From Azotobacter chroococcum (lineage in GTDB: Bacteria; Pseudomonadota; Gammaproteobacteria; Pseudomonadales; Pseudomonadaceae): a stretch of DNA of 64,000 nucleotides. Below, one piece after another: positions 37,085 through 48,457 of this stretch; position 1 is the first letter of the stretch; the number at the start of each line of letters is the position of its first letter. Below the pieces are notes generated by a model. It was not told the origin of the DNA and did no database searches. It saw only the letters and a program-made list of their open reading frames with translations. Position numbers and translations under genes: made by a program. The stretch covers positions 186,001-250,000 of the forward strand of contig NZ_SMMU01000002.1 in NCBI RefSeq assembly GCF_004339665.1. Direction: 5' to 3'.

Positions 37085-38149
37085 TCAGGTGCGGCCATGC
37101 CGGCTCAGCGCCCAGAGCACATGCTCGCGGACCAGTTCCGAGGGATGCTCTCGGCGCGCCTCGAGCGCCTCGAGCACCGGGATGGTCGAGGGCGCGTTGC
37201 CCAGACCGACCGCCAGGTTGCGCAGCCAGCGCTCGTAGCCGGCACGGCGCAGCGGCGAGCCTTCGCTGCGGGCAAGAAATTCGGCTTCGCTCCAGCGGAA
37301 GAGGGCGGCCAGTTCGGCGTTGTCCAGGCCATGGCGCGGCTGGAAGTCGCCCTCCGCGGTGGGCCGGGCGAAGCGGTTCCAGGGGCAGACCAGCTGGCAG
37401 TCGTCGCAGCCGAACACGCGGTTGCCGATCAGCGGACGCAGTTCCACAGGGATCGGCCCCTTCAGTTCGATGGTCAGGTAGGAGATGCAGCGCCGTGCGT
37501 CGAGCAGCTTGGGCCCGACGAAGGCACCGGTCGGGCAGGCCTCCAGGCAGGCCGAGCAGCGTCCGCAATGCTCGCCGGCGTGGGGCGCGTCCACCGGCAA
37601 CGGCAGGTCGACGTACAGCTCGCCGAGGAAGAACCAGCTGCCGGCCTTACGGTTGAGCAGCAGGGTGTTCTTGCCGATCCAGCCGAGCCCGGCCTGCTCG
37701 GCGAGGGCCTTCTCCAGCACCGGGGCGCTGTCGACGAAGGCGCGGTAGCCGAACGGGCCGATCTCTCCCTGGATGCGTTCGGCCAGCTGCTGCAGGCGCT
37801 TGCGGATCAGCTTGTGGTAGTCGCGGCCGAGGGCATAGCGCGACAGGTAGGCCTGCTCCGGCGCGGCGAGGCGCTCGGCCATCCGCGTGTCGCCCGGCAG
37901 GTAGTCCATGCGCAGCGAGACCACCCGCAGGGTGCCAGGCAGCAGCTCGGCCGGGCGCGAGCGCTTGTCGCCGTGGGCGGCCATGTAGTCCATCTCGCCC
38001 TGGTAGCCGGCGGCCAGCCAGCGCTGCAGGTGGGCTTCGTGCTCGCCCAGCTCGATGCCGGCGATGCCGACCTGCTGGAAGCCCAGTTCGCGGCCCCAGT
38101 CCTTGATCGACTGGGCGAGGCGGGCGGGATCGGGAGGAGTGGCGGACAT
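37085..38149 (-). CDS. queG: Epoxyqueuosine reductase QueG
   Basis: This 354-residue cobalamin and iron-sulfur enzyme performs the last step of queuosine formation in tRNA. Two ferredoxin-type clusters are visible: [19 protein letters not shown] and [16 protein letters not shown]. The N-terminal cobalamin domain has [12 protein letters not shown] and [20 protein letters not shown], and [25 protein letters not shown]-like C-terminal tail is present. ATG at 38149 is 59 bp from the divergent nnr gene. Gene ends converge with orn. Confidence 0.96.
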   Translation of the reverse strand: MSATPPDPARLAQSIKDWGRELGFQQVGIAGIELGEHEAHLQRWLAAGYQGEMDYMAAHGDKRSRPAELLPGTLRVVSLRMDYLPGDTRMAERLAAPEQAYLSRYALGRDYHKLIRKRLQQLAERIQGEIGPFGYRAFVDSAPVLEKALAEQAGLGWIGKNTLLLNRKAGSWFFLGELYVDLPLPVDAPHAGEHCGRCSACLEACPTGAFVGPKLLDARRCISYLTIELKGPIPVELRPLIGNRVFGCDDCQLVCPWNRFARPTAEGDFQPRHGLDNAELAALFRWSEAEFLARSEGSPLRRAGYERWLRNLAVGLGNAPSTIPVLEALEARREHPSELVREHVLWALSRHGRT

Positions 38150-38208
38150 GCTGAAGGAAACCTGTATTCGATGCGATAATTCTGCCAGACCTCGGAGCCG
38201 ATCGACGC

Positions 38209-39708
38209 ATGCCAGACATCCAGGAAGACCTGCCGCTTTCCCTTTACAGCGCCGCCCAGGTGCGCGAACTCGACGCGCGGCTGATCGCCGCCGGCACGCC
38301 CGGCTTCGAGCTGATGAGCCGTGCCGCCCATGCCGCCTGGCGCGCCCTGCGCCGGCGCTGGCCACAGGCCGGTGCGCTGAGCGTGCTCGCCGGGCGCGGC
38401 AACAATGCCGGCGACGGCTATCTGGTCGCCGCGCTGGCACAGCGCGCCGGCTGGCGCGTGCGGGTGCTGGCGGTGGGCGACCCGCAGCAGCTGCAGGGCG
38501 ACGCGGCGCAGGCCCTGGGCGAGGCGCGTCAGGCCGGCGTGGCGATCGAGCCCTGGAGCGAGTGCGCGCCGCTGGAGGGCGTGCTGGTCGATGCCCTGCT
38601 CGGCACCGGCCTCGGCGGTACGGTGCGCGAACCCTATGCCCAGGCGATCCGCCAGGTCAACGCCAGCGGTCTGCCGGTGCTGGCGGTGGACATTCCTTCC
38701 GGGCTCAGCGCCGACACCGGCTGCGCGCTGGGCGTGGCGGTACGCGCCGAGCTGACGGTGACCTTCATCGGCCTCAAGATCGGGCTGTTCACCGGCGAGG
38801 CGCCGGATCACGTCGGCACGCTGGTGTTCGCCGATCTGGCGGCCGACCCGCCGATCGTCGCCGCGCAGCCGGTCACCGCCCGGCGGCTGGCCGCCGGCAG
38901 TGTGGCGCGCCTGGCGCCGCGGCCGCGCACCGCGCACAAGGGGCATTTCGGCCATGTGCTGGTGGTCGGCGGCGACCTCGGCCTCGGCGGCGCGGCGCTG
39001 CTCGGCGCGGAAAGCGCCCTGCGTGCCGGCGCGGGGCTGGTCAGCCTGGCGACCCGCGGCGCACACGTGCCGGCGGCGCTGGCGCGGCGTCCGGAGCTGA
39101 TGAGCCGCGGCGTCGAGTCGGCCAATCAGGCGCTGGCGCTGATGACTCGCGCCGATGTGCTGGTGGTCGGCCCGGGGCTCGGCCAGGAGGCCTGGGGGCG
39201 CAGCCTGCTGTCGGCGGCCGCCGGCCTCGCGCAGCCCCAGGTGTGGGATGCCGATGCCCTGAACCTGCTCGCCGCCGGTGCGCTGGGCGCGCCGGCGCAT
39301 GCCGTGCTGACGCCCCACCCCGGCGAGGCCGCGCGTCTCCTGGGCAGCGATATCGGAACGGTACAGGCCGACCGGCCGGCGGCGGCCCTCGCCCTGGCGC
39401 GGCGCCATGGCGCGGTGGTCGTTCTCAAGGGGGCTGGCAGTTTGGTGGCCGATCCCGAGGGGCGCCTGGCGCTGTGCGACCACGGCCATCCGGCGATGGC
39501 CGGAGCGGGGCTCGGCGACGTCCTCGCCGGGCTGATCGGCGCCCTGATGGCCCAGGGTCTGGAGCCTTTCGAGGCGGCCTGCCTGGCGGTCTGGCTGCAT
39601 GCCCGGGCGGGCGAGCGGTTGGGCGCGCAGGGACGCGGGCTGCTGGCGGGCGATCTGTTTCCGGCGATCCGCCAGCTGCTGGAGGAGCATGCGCCGTGCC
39701 TGATCTGA
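38209..39708 (+). CDS. nnr: Bifunctional NAD(P)H-hydrate repair enzyme (epimerase plus ADP-dependent dehydratase)
   Basis: This 499-residue protein repairs hydrated NADH and NADPH. The N-terminal YjeF epimerase domain has [20 protein letters not shown] and [11 protein letters not shown] and [12 protein letters not shown]. The C-terminal kinase-like dehydratase domain has [45 protein letters not shown] and GNxxMAxxGxGD-like [20 protein letters not shown]. Length matches E. coli Nnr (515). It overlaps tsaE by 13 bp. Confidence 0.95.
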   Translation: MPDIQEDLPLSLYSAAQVRELDARLIAAGTPGFELMSRAAHAAWRALRRRWPQAGALSVLAGRGNNAGDGYLVAALAQRAGWRVRVLAVGDPQQLQGDAAQALGEARQAGVAIEPWSECAPLEGVLVDALLGTGLGGTVREPYAQAIRQVNASGLPVLAVDIPSGLSADTGCALGVAVRAELTVTFIGLKIGLFTGEAPDHVGTLVFADLAADPPIVAAQPVTARRLAAGSVARLAPRPRTAHKGHFGHVLVVGGDLGLGGAALLGAESALRAGAGLVSLATRGAHVPAALARRPELMSRGVESANQALALMTRADVLVVGPGLGQEAWGRSLLSAAAGLAQPQVWDADALNLLAAGALGAPAHAVLTPHPGEAARLLGSDIGTVQADRPAAALALARRHGAVVVLKGAGSLVADPEGRLALCDHGHPAMAGAGLGDVLAGLIGALMAQGLEPFEAACLAVWLHARAGERLGAQGRGLLAGDLFPAIRQLLEEHAPCLI

Positions 39709-40163
39709 GCCTCTTCGCCGCCGACGAGGCGGCCCAGCTAATCCTCGGCGAGCGCCTTGGTGCGCTCACCGGCGGTTGCGGGACGATCTTCCTGCACGGC
39801 GATCTCGGCGCCGGCAAGACCACCCTGTCGCGCGGCATCCTGCGCGGCCTGGGCCATGCCGGCGTGGTGAAGAGCCCGACCTTCACCCTGGTCGAGCCCT
39901 ACCGGATCGGCGAGCGGCAGGCCTACCACTTCGACCTGTATCGCCTGAGTGATCCGGAAGAGCTTGAATTTCTTGGCATTCGTGACTATTTCGAGGGAGA
40001 CGCGCTGTGCCTGGTCGAATGGCCGCAGCGCGGCTCGGGCTTTTTGCCGAGGCCGGATCTCGACATTACCATTACCCAGCAAGCGGGAGGCCGCGTCCTG
40101 TGCCTGTCGCCCCATGGTGCACGGGGCGAAGCTTGGTGTGCGGCCCTGGCTCAGGAGAACTAG
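39696..40163 (+). CDS. tsaE: tRNA threonylcarbamoyladenosine biosynthesis ATPase TsaE
   Basis: This 155-residue ATPase works with TsaB and TsaD to make t6A37 in tRNA. The P-loop [20 protein letters not shown] is complete, followed by [32 protein letters not shown] and LVEWPQRG. Length matches the family (153). The start is GTG at 39696, inside the end of nnr; no in-frame ATG fits. Confidence 0.95.
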   Translation: MPDLSLFAADEAAQLILGERLGALTGGCGTIFLHGDLGAGKTTLSRGILRGLGHAGVVKSPTFTLVEPYRIGERQAYHFDLYRLSDPEELEFLGIRDYFEGDALCLVEWPQRGSGFLPRPDLDITITQQAGGRVLCLSPHGARGEAWCAALAQEN

Positions 40164-40182
40164 ACAAATGAGGGGGAATCCC

Positions 40183-41622
40183 ATGCGTGCCTGGGCTGCC
40201 GGCGTCGGTCTGCTGCTCGCCGCTCTGGCCGTCGATGCTTGGGCCGCCGTGGAAGTGCGGGGCGTGCGCCTGTGGCGGGCGCCGGACAATACCCGCCTGG
40301 TGTTCGATCTGAGCGGTCAGGTGCAGCACAGCGTGTTCACCCTGACCGCGCCGCACCGGATCGTCATCGATGTCAACGGCGCCCAGCTGCGCACTCCGCT
40401 GGACAGGCTCGCCCTGGGCAACACCCCGATCAGCGGTCTGCGCGCGGCGCAGCGGACCCCGAACGATCTGCGTCTGGTCCTCGATCTGTCCAAGTCGGTG
40501 GTGCCTAAGAGTTTCGCCCTCGCCCCCAACCAGCAGTACGGCCATCGCCTGGTGCTCGACCTCTACGATCAGGAGCCGGAGCCGAGCGTGGCGCCCGAGC
40601 TGCCGCCGACGCGCGTCGCAACCACCAAGCCGGTGCCGGTACCTGTGCCGGTCCCGGTGGTGACGCCGACCAAGCCGGCGGCGAAGGCGACCACGCCGTT
40701 GCCCAGGGGCAAGCGCGACATCGTGGTCGCCATCGATGCCGGTCATGGCGGCGAGGATCCCGGCGCGATCGGCTCGCAGGGCGCCCAGGAAAAGCACGTC
40801 GTGCTGGCCATCGCCCGCGAACTACAGCGCCAGATCAACGCCGAGAAGGGCTTTCGCGCCGAGCTGGTGCGCACCGGCGACTACTTCATTCCGCTGCGCC
40901 GGCGCACCGAGATCGCCCGCAAGAAGGGGGCCGACCTGTTCGTCTCCATCCATGCTGACGCCGCGCCGCGCTCGTCGGCCTTCGGCGCCTCCGTCTATGC
41001 CCTGTCCGATCGCGGCGCGACTTCGGAAACGGCGCGCTGGCTGGCCGACAGCGAGAACCGTTCGGACCTGATCGGCGGCGCCGGTAACGTCAGCCTGGAA
41101 GACAAGGACCGCATGCTCGCCGGCGTGCTGCTCGACCTGTCGATGACCGCCTCGCTGTCTTCCAGCCTGAACGTCGGCCAGAAGGTGCTGAGCAACATGG
41201 GGCGGATCACCCCGCTGCACAAGGAGCGGGTCGAGCAGGCCGGCTTCATGGTGCTGAAGTCGCCGGACATACCGTCGATCCTGGTGGAAACCGGGTTCAT
41301 CTCCAATCCTGGCGAAGCCGGCAAGCTGCAGACCCGCAGTCACCAGCAGGCGCTGGCGCGCTCCATCCACGGCGGGGTGCGGCAGTTCTTCCACCAGAAT
41401 CCGCCGCCGGGCACCTACATTGCCTGGCTGCGCGACTCCGGGAAGATCGCCCAGGGGCGACAGGAACATGTGGTCAGCTCTGGCGAAACCCTGGCGCTGA
41501 TCGCCGAGCGCTATCAGGTCGGCATGGCGGCGCTGCGCAACGCCAACCGGCTAAAGAGCGACGAGCTGAAGATCGGTCAGGTCCTCGACATCCCGGCCGC
41601 CACCCTGGCGGCCCAGCCATGA
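40183..41622 (+). CDS. amiB: N-acetylmuramoyl-L-alanine amidase AmiB
   Basis: This 479-residue periplasmic enzyme splits septal peptidoglycan. A signal peptide ([18 protein letters not shown]) is followed by an AMIN domain ([20 protein letters not shown]), a proline/valine linker, the Amidase_3 zinc domain ([49 protein letters not shown]) and a C-terminal LysM module ([20 protein letters not shown]). ATG 40183 is chosen over 40168 because AGGGGGA lies just before it. It overlaps the mutL start by 4 bp. Confidence 0.95.
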   Translation: MRAWAAGVGLLLAALAVDAWAAVEVRGVRLWRAPDNTRLVFDLSGQVQHSVFTLTAPHRIVIDVNGAQLRTPLDRLALGNTPISGLRAAQRTPNDLRLVLDLSKSVVPKSFALAPNQQYGHRLVLDLYDQEPEPSVAPELPPTRVATTKPVPVPVPVPVVTPTKPAAKATTPLPRGKRDIVVAIDAGHGGEDPGAIGSQGAQEKHVVLAIARELQRQINAEKGFRAELVRTGDYFIPLRRRTEIARKKGADLFVSIHADAAPRSSAFGASVYALSDRGATSETARWLADSENRSDLIGGAGNVSLEDKDRMLAGVLLDLSMTASLSSSLNVGQKVLSNMGRITPLHKERVEQAGFMVLKSPDIPSILVETGFISNPGEAGKLQTRSHQQALARSIHGGVRQFFHQNPPPGTYIAWLRDSGKIAQGRQEHVVSSGETLALIAERYQVGMAALRNANRLKSDELKIGQVLDIPAATLAAQP

Positions 41623-43502
41623 ACGGTCCGGCACGCATCCAGCTGCTGAGTCCGCGGCTGGCCAACCAGATCGCCGCCGGCGAGGTGGTCGAGCGCCCCG
41701 CCTCGGTGGCCAAGGAGCTGCTGGAGAACAGCCTGGACGCCGGCGCCCGGCGCATCGACATCGAGGTGGAGCAGGGCGGTGTCAAGCTGCTGCGGATACG
41801 CGACGACGGCTGCGGCATTGCCGCCGACGACCTGCCGCTGGCCCTGGCCCGCCATGCCACCAGCAAGATCCGCGATCTGGAGGATCTCGAGCGGGTGACG
41901 AGCCTGGGCTTTCGCGGCGAGGCGCTGGCCTCGATCGGCTCGGTGGCGCGCCTGACCCTGACCTCGCGTACCGCCGATGCCGGGCAGGCCTGGCAGGTCG
42001 AAACGGAGGGGCGCGACATGGAGGCGCGGGTGCAGCCGGCGGCGCATCCGGTCGGCACCTCGGTGGAGGTGCGCGACCTGTTCTTCAACACGCCGGCGCG
42101 GCGCAAGTTCCTGCGCGCGGAGAAGACCGAGTTCGAGCATCTGCAGGAAGTCATCAGGCGCCTGGCTCTGGCGCGTTTCGACGTGGCTTTCCATCTGCGC
42201 CACAACGGCCGCAGTGCGCTGGCCCTGCACGAGGCCGGCGACGAGATGGCCCGTGCGCGGCGGGTGGCGGCGGTCTGCGGGCCGGCCTTCCTGGAACAGG
42301 CGCTGCCCATCGAGGTCGAGCGGGGCGGCTTGCGCCTGTGGGGCTGGGTCGGCCTGCCGACCTTCTCGCGCAGCCAGGCCGACCTGCAGTACTTCTATGT
42401 CAACGGCCGCATGGTGCGCGACAAGCTGGTTGCCCATGCGGTGCGCCAGGCCTATCGCGACGTGCTGTTCAACGGCCGGCACCCGGCCTTCGTGCTGTTC
42501 CTCGAGGTCGATCCGGCGGTGGTGGATGTCAACGTGCACCCGACCAAGCACGAGGTGCGTTTCCGCGACAGCCGCATGATCCACGACTTCCTCTATGGCA
42601 CCCTGCACCATGCGCTGGGCGAGGTGCGTCCCGAGGACCGTCTGGCGGCGCCCGCTGCCGTAGCGCCATTGGCGCCGCCCGTCGGGCCGGCCGCCGGCGA
42701 GTTCCGCGGGCAGGGCGAGATGCCGCTGTCCGCCGGTCTGTCCGAGCGGGAGCCCGAAAGGCCGGCCGCCTGGAAGGGGACGGGCGCCGGCTATCAGACG
42801 CCTTCGCCGCGGCCGGCCGGGCGCTCTGCCGAGTCCGCGGGCCTCTATCGCGAGTTTTTCGCACCCCTGGCCGAGTCCGGGGCCGAGCCCGCGGCCCAGC
42901 CGGAGGGGCTGGGCGGCATTCCACCGCTCGGCTATGCCCTGGCCCAGCTCAAGGGCATCTACATCCTCGCCGAGAATGCCCAGGGGCTGGTGCTGGTGGA
43001 TATGCACGCGGCCCACGAGCGGATCACCTACGAGCGGCTGAAGGTTGCCATGGCCAGCGAGGGCTTGCGCGGCCAGCCGCTGTTGGTGCCGGAAAGCCTG
43101 GCCCTCAGCCAGCGCGAGGCGGACTGCGCCGAGGAGCATGCCGAGTGGTTCCAGCGGCTGGGCTTCGAGCTGCAGCGCCTCGGCCCGGAAACCCTGGCGA
43201 TCCGCCAGACGCCGGCATTGCTCCGCCAGGCCGAGGCGGGCCAGCTGGTGCGCGATGTGCTGGCCGATCTTCTCGAGTACGGGACCAGCGACCGCATCCA
43301 GGCGCATCTCAACGAGCTGCTGGCGACCATGGCCTGTCATGGCGCGGTGCGCGCCAGCCGGCGCCTGACCCTGCCGGAGATGAACGCCCTGCTGCGCGAC
43401 ATGGAGCACACCGAGCGCAGCGGCCAGTGCAACCACGGGCGGCCGACCTGGACCCAGTTGGGTATGGACGAGCTGGACAAGCTGTTCCTGCGCGGCCGTT
43501 AG
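41619..43502 (+). CDS. mutL: DNA mismatch repair protein MutL
   Basis: This 627-residue protein links mismatch recognition to strand cutting. The GHKL ATPase domain has [32 protein letters not shown] and [16 protein letters not shown]. After a proline-rich linker (about 345-420), the C-terminal domain carries the endonuclease motif as [12 protein letters not shown], which satisfies DxHAx2Ex4E, and ends [14 protein letters not shown]. The endonuclease motif is that of Pseudomonas MutL and not of E. coli. ATG overlaps the amiB stop. Confidence 0.97.
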   Translation: MNGPARIQLLSPRLANQIAAGEVVERPASVAKELLENSLDAGARRIDIEVEQGGVKLLRIRDDGCGIAADDLPLALARHATSKIRDLEDLERVTSLGFRGEALASIGSVARLTLTSRTADAGQAWQVETEGRDMEARVQPAAHPVGTSVEVRDLFFNTPARRKFLRAEKTEFEHLQEVIRRLALARFDVAFHLRHNGRSALALHEAGDEMARARRVAAVCGPAFLEQALPIEVERGGLRLWGWVGLPTFSRSQADLQYFYVNGRMVRDKLVAHAVRQAYRDVLFNGRHPAFVLFLEVDPAVVDVNVHPTKHEVRFRDSRMIHDFLYGTLHHALGEVRPEDRLAAPAAVAPLAPPVGPAAGEFRGQGEMPLSAGLSEREPERPAAWKGTGAGYQTPSPRPAGRSAESAGLYREFFAPLAESGAEPAAQPEGLGGIPPLGYALAQLKGIYILAENAQGLVLVDMHAAHERITYERLKVAMASEGLRGQPLLVPESLALSQREADCAEEHAEWFQRLGFELQRLGPETLAIRQTPALLRQAEAGQLVRDVLADLLEYGTSDRIQAHLNELLATMACHGAVRASRRLTLPEMNALLRDMEHTERSGQCNHGRPTWTQLGMDELDKLFLRGR

Positions 43503-43592
43503 CCGTTCCCGCCCGCCGGGCAGGTCCGCTTGCGGCCTGGCGTCCGGCACCCGAAACTATGCGCCCTTTTCGCGCCAACACCGAGTTCGCCG

Positions 43593-44564
43593 ATGTCCCG
43601 CCTGCCTCCCGCCATCCTCCTCATGGGGCCGACCGCCTCCGGCAAGACCGACCTGGCGCTGGAGCTGGCGCGGGTCCTGCCGTGCGAGCTGATCAGCGTC
43701 GACTCGGCGCTGGTCTACCGGGGCATGGACATCGGCACGGCCAAGCCCGCGAAGGCGCTGCTGGCGGAGTTTCCCCATCGGCTCATTGACATCCGCGATC
43801 CGGCGGAAAGCTATTCCGCCGCCGAGTTCCGCGACGACGCCCTGGCGGCCATGGCGGAGATCACCGCCCGGGGGCGCATCCCCCTGCTGGTGGGCGGCAC
43901 CATGCTTTATTACAAGGCCCTGCTGGAGGGGCTGGCGGACATGCCGGGCGCCGATCCGGCGCTGCGTGCGGAACTGGAGGCGCGGGGAGCGGCGGAAGGC
44001 TGGCCGACCCTGCACCGGGAACTGGCGGCGGTCGATCCGGAGTCGGCGGCGCGCATCCACCCCAACGATCCCCAGCGTCTGGTGCGGGCTCTGGAGGTCT
44101 ATCGGATCAGCGGCCTGTCGATGACCGTCCATCGGCTGCGTCAGGTTGCGCAAAATCCTGCATCCGGCAACTCGATTACCGGGCATTTGCCTTATACTGT
44201 CGCCCATCTGGCAATGGCGCCGGCGCAGCGACAGATTCTGCACGAGCGGATCGCCCGGCGATTCCACTTGATGCTGGAGCAGGGCTTCGTCGACGAGGTC
44301 GAGACCTTGCGGCGGCGCGGCGATCTACACGAGAGCCTGCCCTCCATGCGGGCCGTCGGCTATCGGCAGGTGCGGGAGCATCTGGATGGCCGACTGACGC
44401 GGGAGCAGATGGTCGAGCGCGGCATCATTGCGACACGCCAACTGGCCAAGCGGCAATTCACCTGGTTGCGCAGCTGGACCGACCTCCACTGGTTGGACAG
44501 CCTGGGGGACGACAATCTTCAACGCACCTTGAAATACCTCGAGGCGGCCGCCATATTGGCCTGA
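43593..44564 (+). CDS. miaA: tRNA dimethylallyltransferase MiaA
   Basis: This 323-residue enzyme isopentenylates A37 of tRNAs reading U-starting codons. P-loop [58 protein letters not shown] and the region [11 protein letters not shown] with [12 protein letters not shown] are all typical. ATG at 43593. hfq follows after 92 bp, as in most gammaproteobacteria. Confidence 0.97.
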   Translation: MSRLPPAILLMGPTASGKTDLALELARVLPCELISVDSALVYRGMDIGTAKPAKALLAEFPHRLIDIRDPAESYSAAEFRDDALAAMAEITARGRIPLLVGGTMLYYKALLEGLADMPGADPALRAELEARGAAEGWPTLHRELAAVDPESAARIHPNDPQRLVRALEVYRISGLSMTVHRLRQVAQNPASGNSITGHLPYTVAHLAMAPAQRQILHERIARRFHLMLEQGFVDEVETLRRRGDLHESLPSMRAVGYRQVREHLDGRLTREQMVERGIIATRQLAKRQFTWLRSWTDLHWLDSLGDDNLQRTLKYLEAAAILA

Positions 44565-44656
44565 ACTTCAGTCCTTGCTGCCGTTTTGGGTTTTCCATGG
44601 GGGCGGCCTGCCATTTTTCTTCGATTTCCAAACCATCCCTGAAAGGAGAGCTCCTT

Positions 44657-44911
44657 ATGTCAAAAGGGCATTCGCTACAAGACCCTTACCTTAATACGCT
44701 GCGCAAAGAGCGCGTTCCGGTTTCCATCTATCTGGTCAATGGCATCAAGCTGCAGGGCCAGATCGAGTCCTTCGACCAGTTCGTGATTCTGCTGAAGAAC
44801 ACTGTCAGCCAGATGGTCTACAAGCACGCGATTTCCACCGTGGTGCCGAGCCGTCCGGTGCGCCTGCCCACTGCGAGCGAGGGCGAGCAGCCCGAACCCG
44901 GCAACGCCTGA
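44657..44911 (+). CDS. hfq: RNA chaperone Hfq
   Basis: This 84-residue protein forms the hexamer that pairs small RNAs with mRNAs. Sm1 is [20 protein letters not shown] and Sm2 is [20 protein letters not shown]. The N terminus [13 protein letters not shown] is nearly invariant. Length is close to P. aeruginosa Hfq (82). ATG at 44657 has AAGGAGAG upstream. Confidence 0.98.
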   Translation: MSKGHSLQDPYLNTLRKERVPVSIYLVNGIKLQGQIESFDQFVILLKNTVSQMVYKHAISTVVPSRPVRLPTASEGEQPEPGNA

Positions 44912-44923
44912 TAGGAGTCCACC

Positions 44924-46225
44924 TTGTTCTTTGAGCGCCCTGGTGGTGGAGAGCGGGCCATTCTGGTTCATCTGGAGGGGCAGGATCCCGAGGCGCGTGA
45001 GGACCCGCAGGAGTTCCAGGAACTTGCCCGCTCGGCAGGTGCCGACATGGTGGCGTTCGTCGGTGTGGCGCGCCACCAGCCGAGCGCCAAGTATCTGATC
45101 GGCACCGGCAAGGTCGATGAACTGCACGATCTGGTCAGGGTCGAGCAGGCCGAGCTGGTGATCTTCAATCACATCCTGACACCCAGCCAGGAGCGCAACC
45201 TGGAACGTGCCTTCGAGTGCCGGGTGCTCGATCGTACCGGCCTGATTCTGGACATCTTCGCCCAGCGCGCGCGAACTCACGAGGGCAAGCTGCAGGTCGA
45301 GCTGGCTCAGCTGGAGCACATGAGCACGCGGCTGGTTCGCGGCTGGACCCACCTGGAGCGGCAGAAGGGCGGTATCGGTCTGCGTGGCCCCGGCGAAACC
45401 CAGCTGGAAACCGACCGGCGCCTGCTGCGGGTACGCATCCGGCAGATCCGCCAGCGTCTGGAAAAGGTGCGCAGCCAGCGCGAGCAGGCGCGGCGCGGTC
45501 GCCGGCGCGCGGAGATTCCCCTGGTTTCCCTGGTCGGCTACACCAACGCCGGCAAGTCCACCCTGTTCAATGCCCTGACGGCTTCCGAGGTCTATGCGGC
45601 CAACCAGTTGTTCGCCACCCTCGATCCGACCCTGCGCCGCCTCGAGCTGGATGACCTGGGGGCGCTGGTGCTGGCCGATACCGTGGGCTTCATCCGCCAT
45701 CTTCCGCACAAGCTGGTCGAGGCATTTCGCGCTACGCTGGAAGAGTCGAGCAACTCCGACCTGCTGCTGCACGTGATCGATGCCCATGAGCCCGAGCGCA
45801 TGGCACAGATCGAGCAGGTCATGGCTGTGCTGGGGGAGATCGGCGCCGACAGCCTGCCGATTCTCGAGGTATACAACAAGCTTGACCTGCTCGAGGGCAT
45901 GGAGCCGCAGATCCAGCGCGATGCCGACGGCAAGCCGCAGCGGGTCTGGGTTTCGGCCCGCGACGGACGGGGTCTGGATCTGTTGCGCCAGGCCATCGCC
46001 GAGCTGCTGGGGGATGATCTGTTCGTCGGAACCCTGCGTCTGCCGCAGGGGCTGGGTCGGCTGCGCGCGCAGTTTTTCGCGCTCGGGGCAGTGTGCAGCG
46101 AGACGCATGATGAGGAGGGGGGAAGCCTGCTGGCGGTGCGTTTGCCACGGATCGACCTGAATCGTCTGGTCAGCCGGGAGGGGCTGCGGCCGGACGAGTT
46201 CATCGCGCAACATACTTTGCAATGA
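44924..46225 (+). CDS. hflX: Ribosome-associated GTPase HflX
   Basis: This 433-residue GTPase rescues stalled or heat-damaged ribosomes. The N-terminal subdomain has ILTPSQERNLERAFECRVLD, RTGLILDIFAQRARTHEGKL and GGIGLRGPGETQLETDRRLL. G1 is VGYTNAGKSTLFNALT, G3 DTVGFIRHLPHKLVEAFRAT and G4 NKLD. The start is TTG at 44924 with AGGAG upstream, 12 bp after hfq. Confidence 0.96.
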   Translation: MFFERPGGGERAILVHLEGQDPEAREDPQEFQELARSAGADMVAFVGVARHQPSAKYLIGTGKVDELHDLVRVEQAELVIFNHILTPSQERNLERAFECRVLDRTGLILDIFAQRARTHEGKLQVELAQLEHMSTRLVRGWTHLERQKGGIGLRGPGETQLETDRRLLRVRIRQIRQRLEKVRSQREQARRGRRRAEIPLVSLVGYTNAGKSTLFNALTASEVYAANQLFATLDPTLRRLELDDLGALVLADTVGFIRHLPHKLVEAFRATLEESSNSDLLLHVIDAHEPERMAQIEQVMAVLGEIGADSLPILEVYNKLDLLEGMEPQIQRDADGKPQRVWVSARDGRGLDLLRQAIAELLGDDLFVGTLRLPQGLGRLRAQFFALGAVCSETHDEEGGSLLAVRLPRIDLNRLVSREGLRPDEFIAQHTLQ

Positions 46226-46321
46226 AAGCGCAGCCGGCGATTTTGCCGCTGGAAGCGGGCAATTGGGTAGCATGGGGCGGCGTGCCGTGGGCGCGTCTGT
46301 GTTTTTCAGATGGAGAGCGCT

Positions 46322-47482
46322 ATGGCTTGGAATGAGCCGGGTGGCAATTCTAACAATCAGGATCCCTGGGGGGGGCGTCGTGGGGGTGACCGTAAGGGAC
46401 CGCCGGACCTCGACGAGGCGTTCCGCAAGTTACAGGAAAGCCTGAACGGCATGCTGGGCGGCAAGAAGCGCGGCAGTGACGGGGCAGGAGGCAAGGGCGG
46501 CGGCTTCGGTCTGTTCGGCATCGCCCTGGCGGTGCTGGCGGCTTTCTGGCTGTACAGCGCGATCTATGTGCTGGACGAGCAGGAGCAGGCGGTGGTGCTG
46601 CGCTTCGGCAAGTATCACGAAACCGTCGGGCCGGGCCTGAATATCCACTTTCCGCCGATCGATCGCAGGTTCGTGGAGAACGTCACCCGCGAGCGGGCCT
46701 ACAGCAAGCAGGGGCAGATGCTCACCGAGGACGAGAACATCGTCGAGGTGCCGCTCACCGTGCAGTACAAGATCAGCAACCTGAAGGACTTCGTGCTGAA
46801 CGTGGACCAGCCCGAGGTCAGTCTGCAGCATGCCACCGACAGCGCCCTGCGCCATGTGGCGGGCTCCACCGAGATGGACCAGGTGCTCACCGAGGGACGC
46901 GAACTGCTGGCGAGCGAGGTTCGGGAGCGCCTGCAGCGTTTCCTGGATACCTACCGGACCGGCATCCTCGTGACCCAGGTGAACGTGCAGAACGCCCAGG
47001 CGCCGCGCGAGGTCCAGGAGGCGTTCGACGACGTGATCCGGGCCCGCGAGGACGAGCAGCGCGAGCGCAACCAGGCGGAAGCCTATGCCAATGGCGTGAT
47101 TCCCGAGGCCCGCGGCCAGGCCCAGCGGATTCTCGAGGATGCCAATGGCTATCGCGAGGAGGTCGTGGCTCGTGCCCGGGGTGAAGCGCAGCGTTTCAGC
47201 AGGCTGGTGGCGGAGTATCGCAAGGCGCCGGAGGTGACCCGTCAGCGCTTGTACCTGGAAACCCTGCAGGAGGTCCTGAGCAACAGCAGCAAGGTCCTGG
47301 TTGCCACCGAGGGTGGGCAGAGCAATCTGCTCTACCTGCCGCTCGACAAGATGCTCGAGGGGCGTGCCGGTGGCGCCCCGGCTGGCTTGCCGGCGCCTGC
47401 CGCGGCGGGCGCTGCCGAGATGGGCTCGCAGGTCGGCAATGATCAGCAGCAGCGAGACCTGCGTTCAAGGGAGAGGCGTTGA
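46322..47482 (+). CDS. hflK: FtsH protease regulator HflK
   Basis: This 386-residue SPFH/band-7 protein has a glycine-rich cytoplasmic N terminus (GGRRGGDRKGPPDLDEAFRK), one membrane helix (LFGIALAVLAAFWLYSAIYV) and a periplasmic band-7 domain (LDEQEQAVVLRFGKYHETVG, GPGLNIHFPPID), then a long helical region with EARGQAQRILEDANGYREEV. With HflC it encloses FtsH. The stop shares a base with the hflC ATG. Confidence 0.96.
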   Translation: MAWNEPGGNSNNQDPWGGRRGGDRKGPPDLDEAFRKLQESLNGMLGGKKRGSDGAGGKGGGFGLFGIALAVLAAFWLYSAIYVLDEQEQAVVLRFGKYHETVGPGLNIHFPPIDRRFVENVTRERAYSKQGQMLTEDENIVEVPLTVQYKISNLKDFVLNVDQPEVSLQHATDSALRHVAGSTEMDQVLTEGRELLASEVRERLQRFLDTYRTGILVTQVNVQNAQAPREVQEAFDDVIRAREDEQRERNQAEAYANGVIPEARGQAQRILEDANGYREEVVARARGEAQRFSRLVAEYRKAPEVTRQRLYLETLQEVLSNSSKVLVATEGGQSNLLYLPLDKMLEGRAGGAPAGLPAPAAAGAAEMGSQVGNDQQQRDLRSRERR

Positions 47483-48351
47483 TGAGCAACAAGTCCGTGA
47501 TCGCCCTGGTCGTCGGAGTGGTTCTGGCGGTCGCCGTCTGGAACAGCTTCTACATCGTGGCGCAAACCGAAAAGGCTGTCCTGCTGCAGTTCGGTCGCAT
47601 CGTCGAGGCCGATGTCCAGCCCGGGTTGCACGTGAAGATTCCCTATGTCAACAAGGTGCGCAAGTTCGACGCCCGTCTGTTGACGCTGGATTCGCCGACC
47701 CAGCGTTTCCTTACCCTGGAAAAGAAGGCAGTGATGGTCGATGCCTACGCCAAGTGGCGGGTGGCGGATGCCGAGCGCTTCTACACCGCGACTTCCGGCC
47801 TCAAGCAGGTCGCCGACGAGCGTCTGCTGCGCCGCCTCGAGTCGGGGCTGCGCGACCAGTTCGGCAAGCGTACCCTGCATGAGGTGGTGTCCGGCGAGCG
47901 CGACGCGCTGATGGCGGACATCGCCCAGATGCTCGATCGCCTGGCGCGCAAGGAGTTGGGGATCGAGGTGCTCGATGTGCGGGTCAAGGCCATCGATCTG
48001 CCGAAGGAGGTCAATCGCAGCGTGTTCGAGCGCATGAGCACCGAGCGCGAGCGCGAGGCCCGCGAGCACCGGGCCAAGGGCAAGGAGTTGGCCGAGGGGA
48101 TTCGTGCCGATGCCGACCGCCAGCGCCGTGTGCTGCTGGCCGAGGCCTATCGCGAGTCGGAAGAACTGCGTGGCGAGGGCGATGCGCTGGCCGCTGCCAT
48201 CTATGCCCAGGCTTACCAGCAGGACCAGGAGTTCTATGCCTTTCACCGCAGTCTGCAAGCCTATCGTGGCAGTTTCGCGGACAAGAAGGATATGCTGGTC
48301 CTGGATCCAAAGAGCGACTTCTTCCGCTATCTGGAGCAGGCCAAGCCGTGA
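47482..48351 (+). CDS. hflC: FtsH protease regulator HflC
   Basis: This 289-residue partner of HflK has an N-terminal membrane helix (VIALVVGVVLAVAVWNSFYI), QTEKAVLLQFGRIVEADVQP, MVDAYAKWRVADAERFY, and the helical tail AREHRAKGKELAEGIRADAD. It ends SDFFRYLEQAKP, as is typical. ATG at 47482 overlaps the hflK stop. Confidence 0.96.
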   Translation: MSNKSVIALVVGVVLAVAVWNSFYIVAQTEKAVLLQFGRIVEADVQPGLHVKIPYVNKVRKFDARLLTLDSPTQRFLTLEKKAVMVDAYAKWRVADAERFYTATSGLKQVADERLLRRLESGLRDQFGKRTLHEVVSGERDALMADIAQMLDRLARKELGIEVLDVRVKAIDLPKEVNRSVFERMSTEREREAREHRAKGKELAEGIRADADRQRRVLLAEAYRESEELRGEGDALAAAIYAQAYQQDQEFYAFHRSLQAYRGSFADKKDMLVLDPKSDFFRYLEQAKP

Positions 48352-48404
48352 TGGAGATCCGGCGGGGGCTGCAGACCCCGCCGGGATGTCCCGAGTGGAA
48401 AACG

Positions 48405-48413
48405 TGCTATGAT
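48405..48413 (+). promoter_or_regulatory. Candidate extended -10 promoter ahead of DUF2065-hisZ
   Basis: TGCTATGAT is a good extended -10 element. No clear -35 is seen. Transcription from here would begin almost at the terminator hairpin, so either the terminator acts on both hflC and this transcript or the promoter is not used. Confidence 0.35.
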
Positions 48414-48418
48414 GGGCC

Positions 48419-48442
48419 AGCCGGGAAAATCCCGGCTTTTTT
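48419..48442 (+). terminator. Rho-independent terminator after hflC
   Basis: AGCCGGGA and TCCCGGCT form a perfect 8-bp stem with a 3-base loop followed by a run of T. It lies 68 bp after the hflC stop. A second strong hairpin without T tract (CCGGCGGGG/CCCCGCCGG) lies at 48358-48384. Confidence 0.85.
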
Positions 48443-48457
48443 GCGTCTGTGGGAATC

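Noticed and set aside
40183-41622. Possible prophage endolysin
   Set aside because: AMIN, Amidase_3 and LysM domains with a signal peptide and a place between tsaE and mutL make this the housekeeping AmiB.
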